DNA of 15,570 nt, from positions 1-15,570 of the forward strand of contig QFQD01000098.1 in assembly GCA_003241485.1 (NCBI GenBank). Direction: 5' to 3'. Position 1 is the stretch's first letter; the number at the start of each line of letters is the position of its first letter. A program made the position numbers and the translations under genes. The notes beneath the pieces were generated by a model. It was not told the origin of the DNA and did no database searches. It saw only the letters and a list, made by a program, of their open reading frames with translations. This stretch comes from Ancylobacter novellus. Lineage in GTDB: Bacteria; Pseudomonadota; Alphaproteobacteria; Rhizobiales; Xanthobacteraceae. This document shows, in pieces, positions 1 to 6,472 of the stretch.

Positions 1-191
1 ATCGCGGCTTTGGATACGCGGTCTTCGAAACCGTTGACGCCGGTGATTTCAGTCATGCCGGGAGGCGGGACCAGGCCGATCGTGCCCTGATTGGGAAAGA
101 TCGCCTGCGCGGCGGCGGGGAGGGAGGCGGCGACCAGCACGAGGCCGGCGAAGACGGCACGGAAAACCCGTTCACGAATCAGGCGGCGCAT
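1..191 (-). CDS. Small exported protein of unknown function, 5' part only
   Basis: The first 63 codons of a gene whose 3' end lies outside the window. The start is ATG at 189-191, preceded 6 nt upstream by a good Shine-Dalgarno (GAAGGA, complement of 198-203). The N-terminus is a clear Sec signal peptide: basic MRRLIRER, a hydrophobic core (about residues 12-22), then PAAAQA as a probable signal peptidase I site near residue 30. The start of the mature part contains IGLVPPPGM and NGFEDR. I recall similar PPPGM...GFED starts in uncharacterised periplasmic proteins of Hyphomicrobiales, but no function is known to me. It lies downstream of alkB on the same strand with a 60-bp gap, so it may have its own promoter or be read through from coaA-alkB. 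Confidence 0.75.
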   Translation of the reverse strand, partial: MRRLIRERVFRAVFAGLVLVAASLPAAAQAIFPNQGTIGLVPPPGMTEITGVNGFEDRVSKAA

Positions 192-251
192 TCGGTGTCC
201 TTCGGATGTCCACAACAGCAGTGGCGGTGGCGGATGGGTTCTTGTTTATCC

Positions 252-908
252 CTAAATAGGGGAAATTTCGCCGTTTTCCGCCGGGCGGACCCTGCGTAAC
301 GTCAGATTGATGCGGCCGGGCTGTCGCAGCAGGGTCGAGGAATCGGGCACGATGCGGTCAATGCCGTGAAAGGCCAGCCGGCTGGCCCCCGACAAGAGCA
401 GCGCATCGCCCGAGGTGAGCCGGATCGAACGGGTCGGGTCCGAGCGTGCCGTGCCGCCAATGCGGAACAGCGCGGTGTCGCCCAGCGATAGCGACAGCAC
501 CGGAGCGCCGAATTCCTGTTCGTCGCGGTCCTGGTGCAGTCCCATGCGGGCGCCGGGTGCGTACCAGTTGATGAGGCAGGCCTCCGGTGCCAGCGCCGCG
601 CCGGCAAGTTCGCCCCAGGCGCGCGTCAGCAATGCGGGGAAGGGCGGCCAGGGCTGCCCGGTCTCGGGATGGGTCGGCTGGTAGCGATAGCCGGCCTGAT
701 CCGACACCCAGCCAAGCGGGCCGCAATTGGACATGCGCACGGAGAAGGGCTTGCCGGTGCGCGGCATGCGCGGGGTGAACAGCGGCGCCTGCACCAGCAC
801 CTGGCGGATGTCTTCCGCCAGCGCCTCCTGCCCCGCCCGGTCGAGCCAGCCCGGCCACCACAGGCAGCCGGGAGCGACCTCGATCGGCGCGGCGGCGGCC
901 GATGCCAT
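252..908 (-). CDS. alkB: DNA oxidative demethylase AlkB
   Basis: 218 aa, the normal size for the family. AlkB is a cytosolic Fe(II)/2-oxoglutarate dioxygenase that removes methyl groups from 1-methyladenine and 3-methylcytosine in DNA and RNA. The jelly-roll signature is complete: HxD iron ligands H125 and D127 (LHQDRDE), distal ligand H181 (AFHGIDRI), and the 2-oxoglutarate/substrate motif RxNxTxR at R199, N201, T203 and R205. INWYAPGARMGLHQD is typical of AlkB. The start ATG (906-908) lies only 3 nt after the stop of coaA, so the two genes are probably co-transcribed and translationally coupled. No LexA- or Ada-type box is visible directly upstream. The stop TAG is followed within a few bases by a short imperfect palindrome, not a convincing terminator. 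Confidence 0.95.
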   Translation of the reverse strand: MASAAAAPIEVAPGCLWWPGWLDRAGQEALAEDIRQVLVQAPLFTPRMPRTGKPFSVRMSNCGPLGWVSDQAGYRYQPTHPETGQPWPPFPALLTRAWGELAGAALAPEACLINWYAPGARMGLHQDRDEQEFGAPVLSLSLGDTALFRIGGTARSDPTRSIRLTSGDALLLSGASRLAFHGIDRIVPDSSTLLRQPGRINLTLRRVRPAENGEISPI

Positions 909-911
909 GGC

Positions 912-1871
912 TCAGAGCTTCCTCAGAGACACCGCCTCGACCTCGTGGTCGCCGCCCTTGCGCAGGATGAGATCGGCGCGCTGACGGGTGGGCAGGATGT
1001 TCTCGCGCAGATTGACGAGGTTGATGGTGCGCCAGATCGAGCGCGCGGTCGCGTCGGCCTCGGCATCCGAGAAGCTGGAATAGCGATGGAAATAGGCGGC
1101 GGGATCGCGGAACGCCGTCTCGCGCAGGCGCAGGAAGCGTTCGACATACCAGCGTTCGAGGATCGCCTCGTCGGCATCGATATAGATCTTGAAATCGAAG
1201 AAGTCGGAGACGAAGGGGATGCCCTTGCCGTCCTTCGGGGGACGCGAGGTCTGCAGCACGTTCAGCCCCTCGACGATGAGGATGTCCGGCTGGTCCACCT
1301 CCACCATGGCGTTGGGCGTCACGTCATAGTTGAAGTGGCTGTAGACCGGCGCGCGCACCGGGCGGCGCCCGGCCTTGATGTCGGACAGGAAGTGCAGCAG
1401 GGCCGGAAGGTCGTAGCTTTCGGGAAAGCCCTTGCGCCCCATCAGCCCTTCCTGCTCAAGCACCGCATTGGGCAGCAGGAAGCCATCCGTCGTCACCAGC
1501 GCGACCTTGGGCGTGTTGGGCCAACGCCCGAGCAGCGCCTGCAGCACGCGCGAGGTGGTGGACTTGCCCACCGCCACCGAGCCGGCGACGCCGATGATGT
1601 AGGGCATCTTGCCGCCTTCCTCGGGGCCGAGGAATTTCTGCATCGCGCGGAACAGCTTCTGCGCCGCGCCGACATACATGGAGAGCAGGCGCGAGAGCGG
1701 CAGGTAGATCTCTTCAATGTCGGCGATCGACAGCCGGTCGTTCATGCCCTGCAGCCGGACGACCTCCTCCGGCCCCAGCGGCTGAGGGGTGTCGGCACGC
1801 AGCGCGGCCCATTCGGCCCGCGTGAAATTGCGAAAGGGCGACAGCCCCTGACCGTCGAGCTTCATGTCCAT
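912..1871 (-). CDS. coaA: Type I pantothenate kinase
   Basis: 319 aa from the chosen start. It phosphorylates pantothenate with ATP, the first and usually rate-limiting step of CoA synthesis, and the type I enzyme is feedback-inhibited by CoA. Visible features are the P-loop GSVAVGKS (residues 97-104), TTDGFL (127-132), RKGFPESYD (146-154), and the conserved SDFFDFKIYIDA and RFLRLRETAF blocks in the C-terminal half. The open frame runs further upstream to 1994, but that part has no family similarity. ATG 1871 (MDMKLDGQG) gives the usual PanK length; ATG 1865 is a close alternative. The 123 bp between hisE and coaA hold no gene. They include the 10-bp palindrome TGGTCGACCA at 1919-1928, and a separate coaA promoter is possible there although I see no clear -35/-10 pair. 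Confidence 0.95.
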   Translation of the reverse strand: MDMKLDGQGLSPFRNFTRAEWAALRADTPQPLGPEEVVRLQGMNDRLSIADIEEIYLPLSRLLSMYVGAAQKLFRAMQKFLGPEEGGKMPYIIGVAGSVAVGKSTTSRVLQALLGRWPNTPKVALVTTDGFLLPNAVLEQEGLMGRKGFPESYDLPALLHFLSDIKAGRRPVRAPVYSHFNYDVTPNAMVEVDQPDILIVEGLNVLQTSRPPKDGKGIPFVSDFFDFKIYIDADEAILERWYVERFLRLRETAFRDPAAYFHRYSSFSDAEADATARSIWRTINLVNLRENILPTRQRADLILRKGGDHEVEAVSLRKL

Positions 1872-1994
1872 CGGCGCGTTTCCCGGAACGTCGCCCGGGC
1901 ATTGAGATCGCCGAGCTTTGGTCGACCAGATACCACAACTTGTGCGACTTTGGTAGCAGTCCGCCGACGGCCATTGGCCGCGCGAGCGCGCCAC

Positions 1995-2342
1995 TCACGC
2001 GCCGCGGCGGGAGGCTTTCTCGTCGAGGCCCGACTGACCCGTCCGGCGTCCCAGTTCGGCATAGACCTCTTCCAGCGCCACGCCACGCGCCTGCAGCAGC
2101 ACGGCCAGATGGTAGAGAAGATCGGCGGCCTCGGATATGACGGCTTTGGTATCATCGCCGACCGCGGCCAGCGCCGTCTCCACCGCTTCCTCGCCCAGCT
2201 TCTGCGCGCATTTGGCGACGCCCCTGGCGAGCAGCGTGCGGGTATAGGACGTGGCGTTCTCATCGGCCGCCCGGCTTGCGACGATGGCGGCAAGGTCTTC
2301 AAGACTCACGAGGGCGGCTGGAGCGGCGGGGTCTTGCGCCAT
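1995..2342 (-). CDS. hisE: Phosphoribosyl-ATP diphosphatase
   Basis: 115 aa. It hydrolyses phosphoribosyl-ATP to phosphoribosyl-AMP and diphosphate, the second step of histidine synthesis. It is a stand-alone HisE of the MazG-like all-alpha NTP pyrophosphatase fold, with the metal-binding helices visible as KLGEEAVE (E51, E52, E55) and SEAADLLYH (E71, D74). The HisI cyclohydrolase domain found fused in enterobacteria is absent, as is usual in alphaproteobacteria, so hisI must lie elsewhere. The start ATG 2340-2342 is 11 nt after the hisF stop, making it the last gene of the his operon here. The frame stays open a long way upstream inside hisF, but that is a shadow. The C-terminal tail (about residues 100-115) is polar and probably disordered. 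Confidence 0.94.
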   Translation of the reverse strand: MAQDPAAPAALVSLEDLAAIVASRAADENATSYTRTLLARGVAKCAQKLGEEAVETALAAVGDDTKAVISEAADLLYHLAVLLQARGVALEEVYAELGRRTGQSGLDEKASRRGA

Positions 2343-2353
2343 GGCGGGTCCCT

Positions 2354-3169
2354 TCAGAAATCGCTGCCGCCGACGCGCACCGGAAGCCCGGCCTGTGCGA
2401 GGCGCTGCTTGGCGGCACCGATGGTGAAGGTGCCGAAATGGAAGATCGACGCGGCCAGCACGGCGGACGCCCCGCCCTGCCGGATGCCATCCACGAGGTG
2501 ATCGAGCGTGCCCACCCCGCCCGAGGCGATGACCGGCACGGTGACGGCGTCGGAAATGGCGCGGGTCAAGGCGAGATCGAAGCCTTCGCCGGTGCCGTCG
2601 CGGTCCATCGAGGTGAGCAGGATCTCGCCCGCGCCGAGCGCCACGACTTCGCGGGCATATTCGACCGCATCGAGGCCGGTGCGGTTGCGCCCGCCATGGG
2701 TGAAAATCTCCCAGCGGTCGGGCTCGCCCGGCGCCGAGACCTTCTTGGCGTCGATGGCGACGACGATGCACTGCTCGCCGAACTTTTCCGCCGCCTCGCG
2801 CACGAATTCCCGCCGGTTCACCGCCGCGGTGTTGATCGACACCTTGTCGGCGCCGGCATTGAGCAGGGCGCGAATGTCTTCCACCGTGCGCACGCCGCCG
2901 CCCACGGTCAGCGGCATGAAGCACTGCTCGGCGGTGCGCGAGACCACGTCGATCAGCGTGCTGCGCGCCTCGACGCTGGCGGTGATGTCGAGAAAGCAGA
3001 GTTCGTCGGCGCCGGCGGCGTCATAGGCCTTGGCCGCCTCGACAGGATCGCCGGCATCGCGCAGATCGACGAACTTCACGCCCTTGACGACGCGGCCGTC
3101 CTTCACGTCGAGGCAGGGGATGACGCGGACCTTGAGCCTCGACTCTCCGCTGGCCCTGGCCCCGCTCAT
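2354..3169 (-). CDS. hisF: Imidazole glycerol phosphate synthase, cyclase subunit HisF
   Basis: 271 aa, a (beta/alpha)8 barrel. It uses ammonia channelled from HisH to convert PRFAR into imidazole glycerol phosphate and AICAR. The two catalytic aspartates are D21 (VIPCLDV) and D140 (VVAIDAKK), matching D11 and D130 of the Thermotoga enzyme with a constant offset of ten. Phosphate-binding and barrel motifs include DITAS, LTVGGGVR, SINTAAV, MDRDGTGEGFD and VIASGGVG. The ten extra N-terminal residues (MSGARASGES) come from the ATG at 3167-3169, which overlaps the hisA stop as ATGA. This overlap supports that start and translational coupling. The partner glutaminase gene hisH lies upstream in the same operon, separated by hisA. 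Confidence 0.96.
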   Translation of the reverse strand: MSGARASGESRLKVRVIPCLDVKDGRVVKGVKFVDLRDAGDPVEAAKAYDAAGADELCFLDITASVEARSTLIDVVSRTAEQCFMPLTVGGGVRTVEDIRALLNAGADKVSINTAAVNRREFVREAAEKFGEQCIVVAIDAKKVSAPGEPDRWEIFTHGGRNRTGLDAVEYAREVVALGAGEILLTSMDRDGTGEGFDLALTRAISDAVTVPVIASGGVGTLDHLVDGIRQGGASAVLAASIFHFGTFTIGAAKQRLAQAGLPVRVGGSDF

Positions 3170-3900
3170 GCCGGCAGCCCCGCCACCAGCGCCAGGGCTT
3201 CGCGCGGGTCGAGCCGGCCGTCATAGAGCGCGCGGCCGGTGATGGCGCCTTCCAGCTTTTTCGCGCGCGGCTCCAGCAGGGCCTTCACGTCATCCAGCGA
3301 GGCGAGGCCGCCCGAGGCGATGACGGGAATCGAGATGGCGTCCGCCAGCGCGATGGTGGCGTCGAGATTGAGCCCCTTCAGCAGGCCGTCGCGGGCGATG
3401 TCGGTGTAGATGATGGCGGCGACGCCGGCATCCTCGAAGCGCTGCGCCAGTTCCAGCGCGGTGAGGTCGGACGTCTCCGCCCAGCCTTCCACCGCCACGC
3501 GACCGTCCTTGGCATCGAGCCCGACGGCGACGCGGCCGGGAAAGCGCTTCGCGGCTTCCTTCACGAAGGCCGGGTCGCGCACCGCCGCCGTGCCGAGGAT
3601 GACGCGGGTGATGCCCTTGGCGAGCCAGGCCTCGACGCCGGCGAGGTCGCGAATGCCCCCGCCGAGCTGCACCGGCATGGTCACCGATTCCAGAATGCGC
3701 TCCACCGCGCCGGCATTGACCGGCTTGCCGGCAAAGGCGCCGTCGAGATCGACGATGTGCAGATAGCGGAAGCCCTGGCGCTCGAACTGCGCGGCCTGCT
3801 GGGCCGGGTCGTGGTTGAACACGGTGGCGCGTGCCATGTCGCCCTGCTGCAGGCGCACGCACTTGCCTTCCTTGAGATCGATGGCGGGAAAGAGGATCAC
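3166..3900 (-). CDS. hisA: ProFAR isomerase (phosphoribosylformimino-5-aminoimidazole carboxamide ribotide isomerase)
   Basis: 244 aa from GTG 3900, a (beta/alpha)8 barrel homologous to HisF. It isomerises ProFAR to PRFAR in histidine synthesis. Catalytic residues are D8 (FPAIDL) and D129 (VGLDAKDG), with the phosphate-binding motifs LGGGIR, VILGTAAV, IYTDIARDG and VIASGGL. Two GTG starts are possible: 3909 (three extra residues) and 3900. I prefer 3900 because the protein then begins MILFPAIDLKEG, as in other rhizobial HisA, the catalytic aspartates get the usual numbers, and the GTG overlaps the hisH stop as GTGA, the same coupling pattern seen at neighbouring junctions. The stop overlaps the hisF start (ATGA). 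Confidence 0.96.
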   Translation of the reverse strand: MILFPAIDLKEGKCVRLQQGDMARATVFNHDPAQQAAQFERQGFRYLHIVDLDGAFAGKPVNAGAVERILESVTMPVQLGGGIRDLAGVEAWLAKGITRVILGTAAVRDPAFVKEAAKRFPGRVAVGLDAKDGRVAVEGWAETSDLTALELAQRFEDAGVAAIIYTDIARDGLLKGLNLDATIALADAISIPVIASGGLASLDDVKALLEPRAKKLEGAITGRALYDGRLDPREALALVAGLPA

Positions 3901-4559
3901 GGCGTCCACTTGAGGAAATTGGCGAGGAGGGCAAGGCCGAGGCGCTGGCTCTTCTCGGGATGGAACTGGGTTCCGGCGATGTTGTCGCGACCGACCACCG
4001 CGGTGATGGTGCTGCCATAATCGCTGGTGGCGATCACCTCGGCGGGGTTGGCCGCCTTGAGGTGGTAGGAATGGACGTAATAGGCGTCGAGCCCGTCAGC
4101 GCCCGTGGCGATGCCCTCGAAGAGCGGGTGCGGGCGGACGAGGTTCAGCGAATTCCAGCCCATATGCGGGATCTTCAGCGCGGGGTCGGACGGGGCGATC
4201 TTCACCACATCGCCCTCGATCCAGCCGAGGCCCTCGGTCACGCCATGTTCGAGCCCGCGCGAGGCCAGCAGCTGCAGGCCGACGCAGATGCCGAGGAAGG
4301 GGCGCCCGCGCTCCAGCACCGCCTCGGTCAGCGCCTCCACCATGCCGGGCACGGCGTCGAGCCCGCGCCGGCAATCGGCATAGGCGCCGACGCCCGGCAG
4401 CACGATGCGATCGGCGCGGCGCACCACATCCGGGTCGGCCGTCACCAGCACGGTCTTGTTGGTGCCGCTCTCGCGGGCGGCACGTTCCAGCGCCTTGCCG
4501 GCGGAATGCAGGTTGCCGGAACCGTAATCGATGAGCGCGACGGGCGCGGGCGGCATCAT
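3897..4559 (-). CDS. hisH: Imidazole glycerol phosphate synthase, glutamine amidotransferase subunit HisH
   Basis: 220 aa, class I glutamine amidotransferase. It hydrolyses glutamine and passes ammonia to HisF. The catalytic triad is visible: nucleophile C92 in GICVGLQLL, H200 and E202 in TQFHPEKS. IDYGSGNLHS at the N-terminus, VLPGVGAY (oxyanion strand) and PHMGWN are standard HisH motifs. The start is ATG 4557-4559 (MM...), which overlaps the stop of the upstream DUF2628 gene as ATGA; a second ATG follows immediately. The 3' end overlaps hisA by 4 bp. HisH and HisF form a heterodimer, so the close spacing within one operon fits coordinated expression. Confidence 0.96.
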   Translation of the reverse strand: MMPPAPVALIDYGSGNLHSAGKALERAARESGTNKTVLVTADPDVVRRADRIVLPGVGAYADCRRGLDAVPGMVEALTEAVLERGRPFLGICVGLQLLASRGLEHGVTEGLGWIEGDVVKIAPSDPALKIPHMGWNSLNLVRPHPLFEGIATGADGLDAYYVHSYHLKAANPAEVIATSDYGSTITAVVGRDNIAGTQFHPEKSQRLGLALLANFLKWTP

Positions 4560-5044
4560 CGGCCGGCCTCCGGGAACAGGCCGAGCACCGGGCGCTCACT
4601 CACCGAGGCGCGCGTGAGATGCCCGGCCGAGACGGAAGAGGGCGCACGCAGGCGCCCGCCGCCCAACCGCGCCTCGATATAGCGCTGCTCGGCCGCTTCC
4701 AGCGACGGCGCGGCCATCATGCCGACTTCCTCATAGCCCCGCGCGACGAGCTTGCCCCGGCGCAGGCCCGGCAGCAGGATCGCCACGGCAATATTGGTCA
4801 GGAGCAGCAGCACCAGCGCGTCGGAGGTGAGATCGAACCACAGCACCGCACCGACGATCAGCCCCTGCACCAGCGCGTAACCGAAGAATGCGAGCCACAG
4901 CCGGTGCGCCAGCAGCACCAGCGGCGCGAAGGGGATGGCGGTCCAGATGACGCGCTCGGGCACCAGCGCGACCCCTTCCGACCACTCGGCAAGCGAGGAC
5001 GCGTCAGCGGCTTCCTCGGATTCGTACACGGTGAAGATCGCCAT
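4556..5044 (-). CDS. DUF2628-type inner-membrane protein inside the his operon
   Basis: 162 aa. The pattern VALVPERVIWTAIPFAPLVLLAHRLWLAFFGY (residues 25-56; written here in two halves, VALVPERVIWTAIPFA and PLVLLAHRLWLAFFGY) is typical of DUF2628: a region in which the bacterial protein shows aromatic and proline residues ahead of an HRLW motif. About three hydrophobic segments follow at roughly 34-56, 58-72 and 76-92, then a basic RRGK stretch and a soluble C-terminal tail of about 65 residues (ARGYEEVG, AEQRYIEARL). It has no known enzymatic motif. It lies between hisB (2-nt gap) and hisH (ATGA overlap), a position in which this family is commonly found in Hyphomicrobiales. A link to histidine metabolism or transport is only guilt by association. 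Confidence 0.85.
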   Translation of the reverse strand: MAIFTVYESEEAADASSLAEWSEGVALVPERVIWTAIPFAPLVLLAHRLWLAFFGYALVQGLIVGAVLWFDLTSDALVLLLLTNIAVAILLPGLRRGKLVARGYEEVGMMAAPSLEAAEQRYIEARLGGGRLRAPSSVSAGHLTRASVSERPVLGLFPEAGR

Positions 5045-5046
5045 GG

Positions 5047-5640
5047 TCAGCCGCCCAGACTGCCCTTGGTGGAGGGAATTTCCCCCACCGCCGCCGGATC
5101 GATCGCCACCGCTGCCCTGAGCGCGCGGGCGAGCCCCTTGAAGCAGCTCTCGGCGATGTGGTGCGCGTTGGCGCCGTACAGCGTCTCCACATGCAGCGTC
5201 AGGCCGGCATTGATGGCGAAGGCCTGAAAGAACTCGCGCACCAGCTCGGTGTCGAATTCGCCGATCTTCGCCGCCGGGAAGTCCGTACGGAAGACGAGGA
5301 AGGGCCGGCCGGAAATGTCGAGCGCGACGCGGGTCAGCGTCTCGTCCATCGGCAGATGCAGGCTGGCATAGCGGGTGATGCCGCGCATGTCGCCGAGGGC
5401 GGTGCGGATCGCCTGGCCGAGCGCGATGCCGACATCTTCCACCGTGTGGTGGAAATCGATGTGCAGGTCGCCGGTGGCCTCGATGTCCATGTCGATGCGC
5501 GAATGGCGGGCCAGCAGGTCCAGCATGTGGTCGAAGAAACCGACCCCGGTCGCGACCTTCGCCTTGCCCGTGCCGTCGAGATCGATGGCAAGGCGGATCT
5601 GCGTTTCCTTGGTGGCGCGGGTGATGCTGGCCGTACGCAT
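5047..5640 (-). CDS. hisB: Imidazoleglycerol-phosphate dehydratase
   Basis: 197 aa, the monofunctional IGPD without the N-terminal histidinol-phosphatase domain of enterobacterial HisB. It dehydrates imidazole glycerol phosphate to imidazole acetol phosphate. The Mn-binding His motifs are present twice, as expected for the pseudo-repeat: HHTVED (residues 64-69) and AHHIAES (159-165), plus FFDHMLD (35-41) and the C-terminal STKGSLGG. The start ATG 5640 gives the usual family length and beginning (MRTASITRATKET); an in-frame ATG further upstream (MRGDAAKT) would add 22 residues but would overlap the predicted promoter. It is the first gene of the his operon on this strand, and a GGGAG sequence (complement of 5652-5656) is a possible, somewhat distant SD. 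Confidence 0.96.
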   Translation of the reverse strand: MRTASITRATKETQIRLAIDLDGTGKAKVATGVGFFDHMLDLLARHSRIDMDIEATGDLHIDFHHTVEDVGIALGQAIRTALGDMRGITRYASLHLPMDETLTRVALDISGRPFLVFRTDFPAAKIGEFDTELVREFFQAFAINAGLTLHVETLYGANAHHIAESCFKGLARALRAAVAIDPAAVGEIPSTKGSLGG

Positions 5641-5669
5641 GGGCAATCGTGCTCCCGGAAGAGCCGGCG

Positions 5670-5698
5670 TCTTAGCAGCATCGCCGCGCATATGCCAT
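5670..5698 (-). promoter_or_regulatory. Probable promoter of the his operon (hisB)
   Basis: On the minus strand, ATGGCA (5698-5693) and CTAAGA (5675-5670) are separated by 17 nt; GCTAAGA-type -10 boxes are common in alphaproteobacteria. Transcription would begin near 5663, giving a leader of roughly 20 nt, too short for an attenuator. The -35 box overlaps an 11-bp palindrome, ATATGCCATAT, at 5690-5700, which could be a repressor site. Inferred from sequence only. Confidence 0.4.
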
Positions 5699-5707
5699 AT
5701 CGTGGCG

Positions 5708-5732
5708 CGCCGGCCCGGCCGCCAGGCCGGCG
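5708..5732. other. GC-rich inverted repeat between hisB and tetR
   Basis: CGCCGGCC (5708-5715) and GGCCGGCG (5725-5732) form a perfect 8-bp stem with a 9-nt loop, between the his promoter and the tetR promoter. It could separate the two divergent units or mark the edge of the inserted tetR cassette. No T-tract follows on either strand, so it is not a classical terminator. Confidence 0.45.
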
Positions 5733-5776
5733 AAGCGACCTGATGAGGCTTCACCGCTTTCACGCGTATGTCCGGC

Positions 5777-5805
5777 TTGACGATATACCTACTAGAAGGT
5801 AGACA
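5777..5805 (+). promoter_or_regulatory. tetR promoter with embedded operator
   Basis: TTGACG (5777-5782) and TAGACA (5800-5805) are 17 nt apart. Between and overlapping them is TACCTACTAGAAGGTA (5786-5801), a 16-bp palindrome with one mismatched pair, so a bound dimer would block RNA polymerase. The -10 lies so close to the ATG at 5811 that the transcript from this promoter would be nearly leaderless. AGAAGG (5794-5799) could act as an SD only for a transcript starting further upstream. The core resembles the palindrome in front of the membrane-protein gene at 6431-6448, suggesting autoregulation. Confidence 0.6.
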
Positions 5806-5810
5806 GAGAT

Positions 5811-6395
5811 ATGGCAAACGCTTCGACCACGGCCGACGACATCCTGCATTGCGCGCGCGGCCTGATCATCGCCGGCGGCTATAACGGCTTCAGTTATGCC
5901 GACATCGCCGAGGTGGTCGGCATCCGCAAAGCGAGCATTCACCATCATTTTCCCACGAAGGCCGACCTGGTTCGCATCCTCGCCGCCCGGTATCGCGAAG
6001 AGGCCGAGGCGGGGATCGCCGAACTGGAACGCCACGTTGACGACCCGCTGGACCAGTTGCGGGCCTATACAGGTTACTGGAAAGCCTGCATCGCCGACGC
6101 CACCTCGCCATTCTGCGTCTGCGCCCTGCTCGCCAGCCAGATCCCGGTGCTTCCCGAGGAGATCGTGCGGGAGGTGCGGGCGCATTTTCGAACCCTGGCG
6201 GCGTGGCTGACCTCCGTCCTGGAACGCGGCGAGCAGCAGGGGCGACTTTCCCTCGGCCAGCCCGCCGAGGCCGAGGCCCAATTGTTCATGGCCACCGTCC
6301 ACGGCGCCATGCTCTCGGCGCGCGCCTATGGCGACGCCGGCATGTTCAGCGTCATCACCGACCCGCTCCTCGAACGCCTCGCCGCGCGAGGCTGA
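5811..6395 (+). CDS. TetR/AcrR-family transcriptional regulator
   Basis: 194 aa. Residues about 8-54 form the TetR helix-turn-helix, with the recognisable YADIAEVVGIRKASIHHHFPTKADL block (split: YADIAEVVGIRKAS, IHHHFPTKADLV). Residues 55-194 are the helical ligand-binding/dimerisation domain, with a SPFCVCALLAS segment containing two cysteines, C102 and C104, and LPEEIVREV after it. Members of this class with the C-x-C region are widespread, and their ligands are mostly unknown. The gene faces away from hisB. Palindromes with the same half-site lie in its own promoter and in the promoter of the next gene, so it probably represses itself and that gene. Ligand and physiological signal cannot be told from the sequence. 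Confidence 0.9.
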   Translation: MANASTTADDILHCARGLIIAGGYNGFSYADIAEVVGIRKASIHHHFPTKADLVRILAARYREEAEAGIAELERHVDDPLDQLRAYTGYWKACIADATSPFCVCALLASQIPVLPEEIVREVRAHFRTLAAWLTSVLERGEQQGRLSLGQPAEAEAQLFMATVHGAMLSARAYGDAGMFSVITDPLLERLAARG

Positions 6396-6426
6396 CACCG
6401 GAGGACAGGTTATTGGTGCGTCTTCA

Positions 6427-6455
6427 TTGCCTACCGATCAGTAGGTAGATAAACT
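6427..6455 (+). promoter_or_regulatory. Promoter and TetR-type operator of the membrane-protein gene
   Basis: TTGCCT (6427-6432) and TAAACT (6450-6455) are 17 nt apart, and CTACCGATCAGTAGGTAG (6431-6448), with 5-bp perfect outer arms, fills the spacer. Compared with the reverse complement of the tetR site, it shares CTACC-N4-AGTAGGTA. GGAAAGGA (6458-6465) is a strong SD 7 nt before the ATG at 6473. The same half-site in two promoters of adjacent genes is good evidence for a common regulator, most simply the TetR protein encoded just upstream. Confidence 0.65.
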
Positions 6456-6472
6456 CTGGAAAGGATGCCCGC

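Noticed and set aside
242..251. DnaA-box-like sequence (TTATCCCTA) near the alkB stop
   Set aside because: It differs from the TTATCCACA consensus at critical positions and stands alone, so it is no evidence for an origin.
534..2501. 655-codon plus-strand open frame
   Set aside because: It lies antisense to alkB, coaA and hisE, which have complete family motifs; the translation is His/Arg/Gly/Ala-rich low-complexity sequence typical of GC-rich shadow frames.
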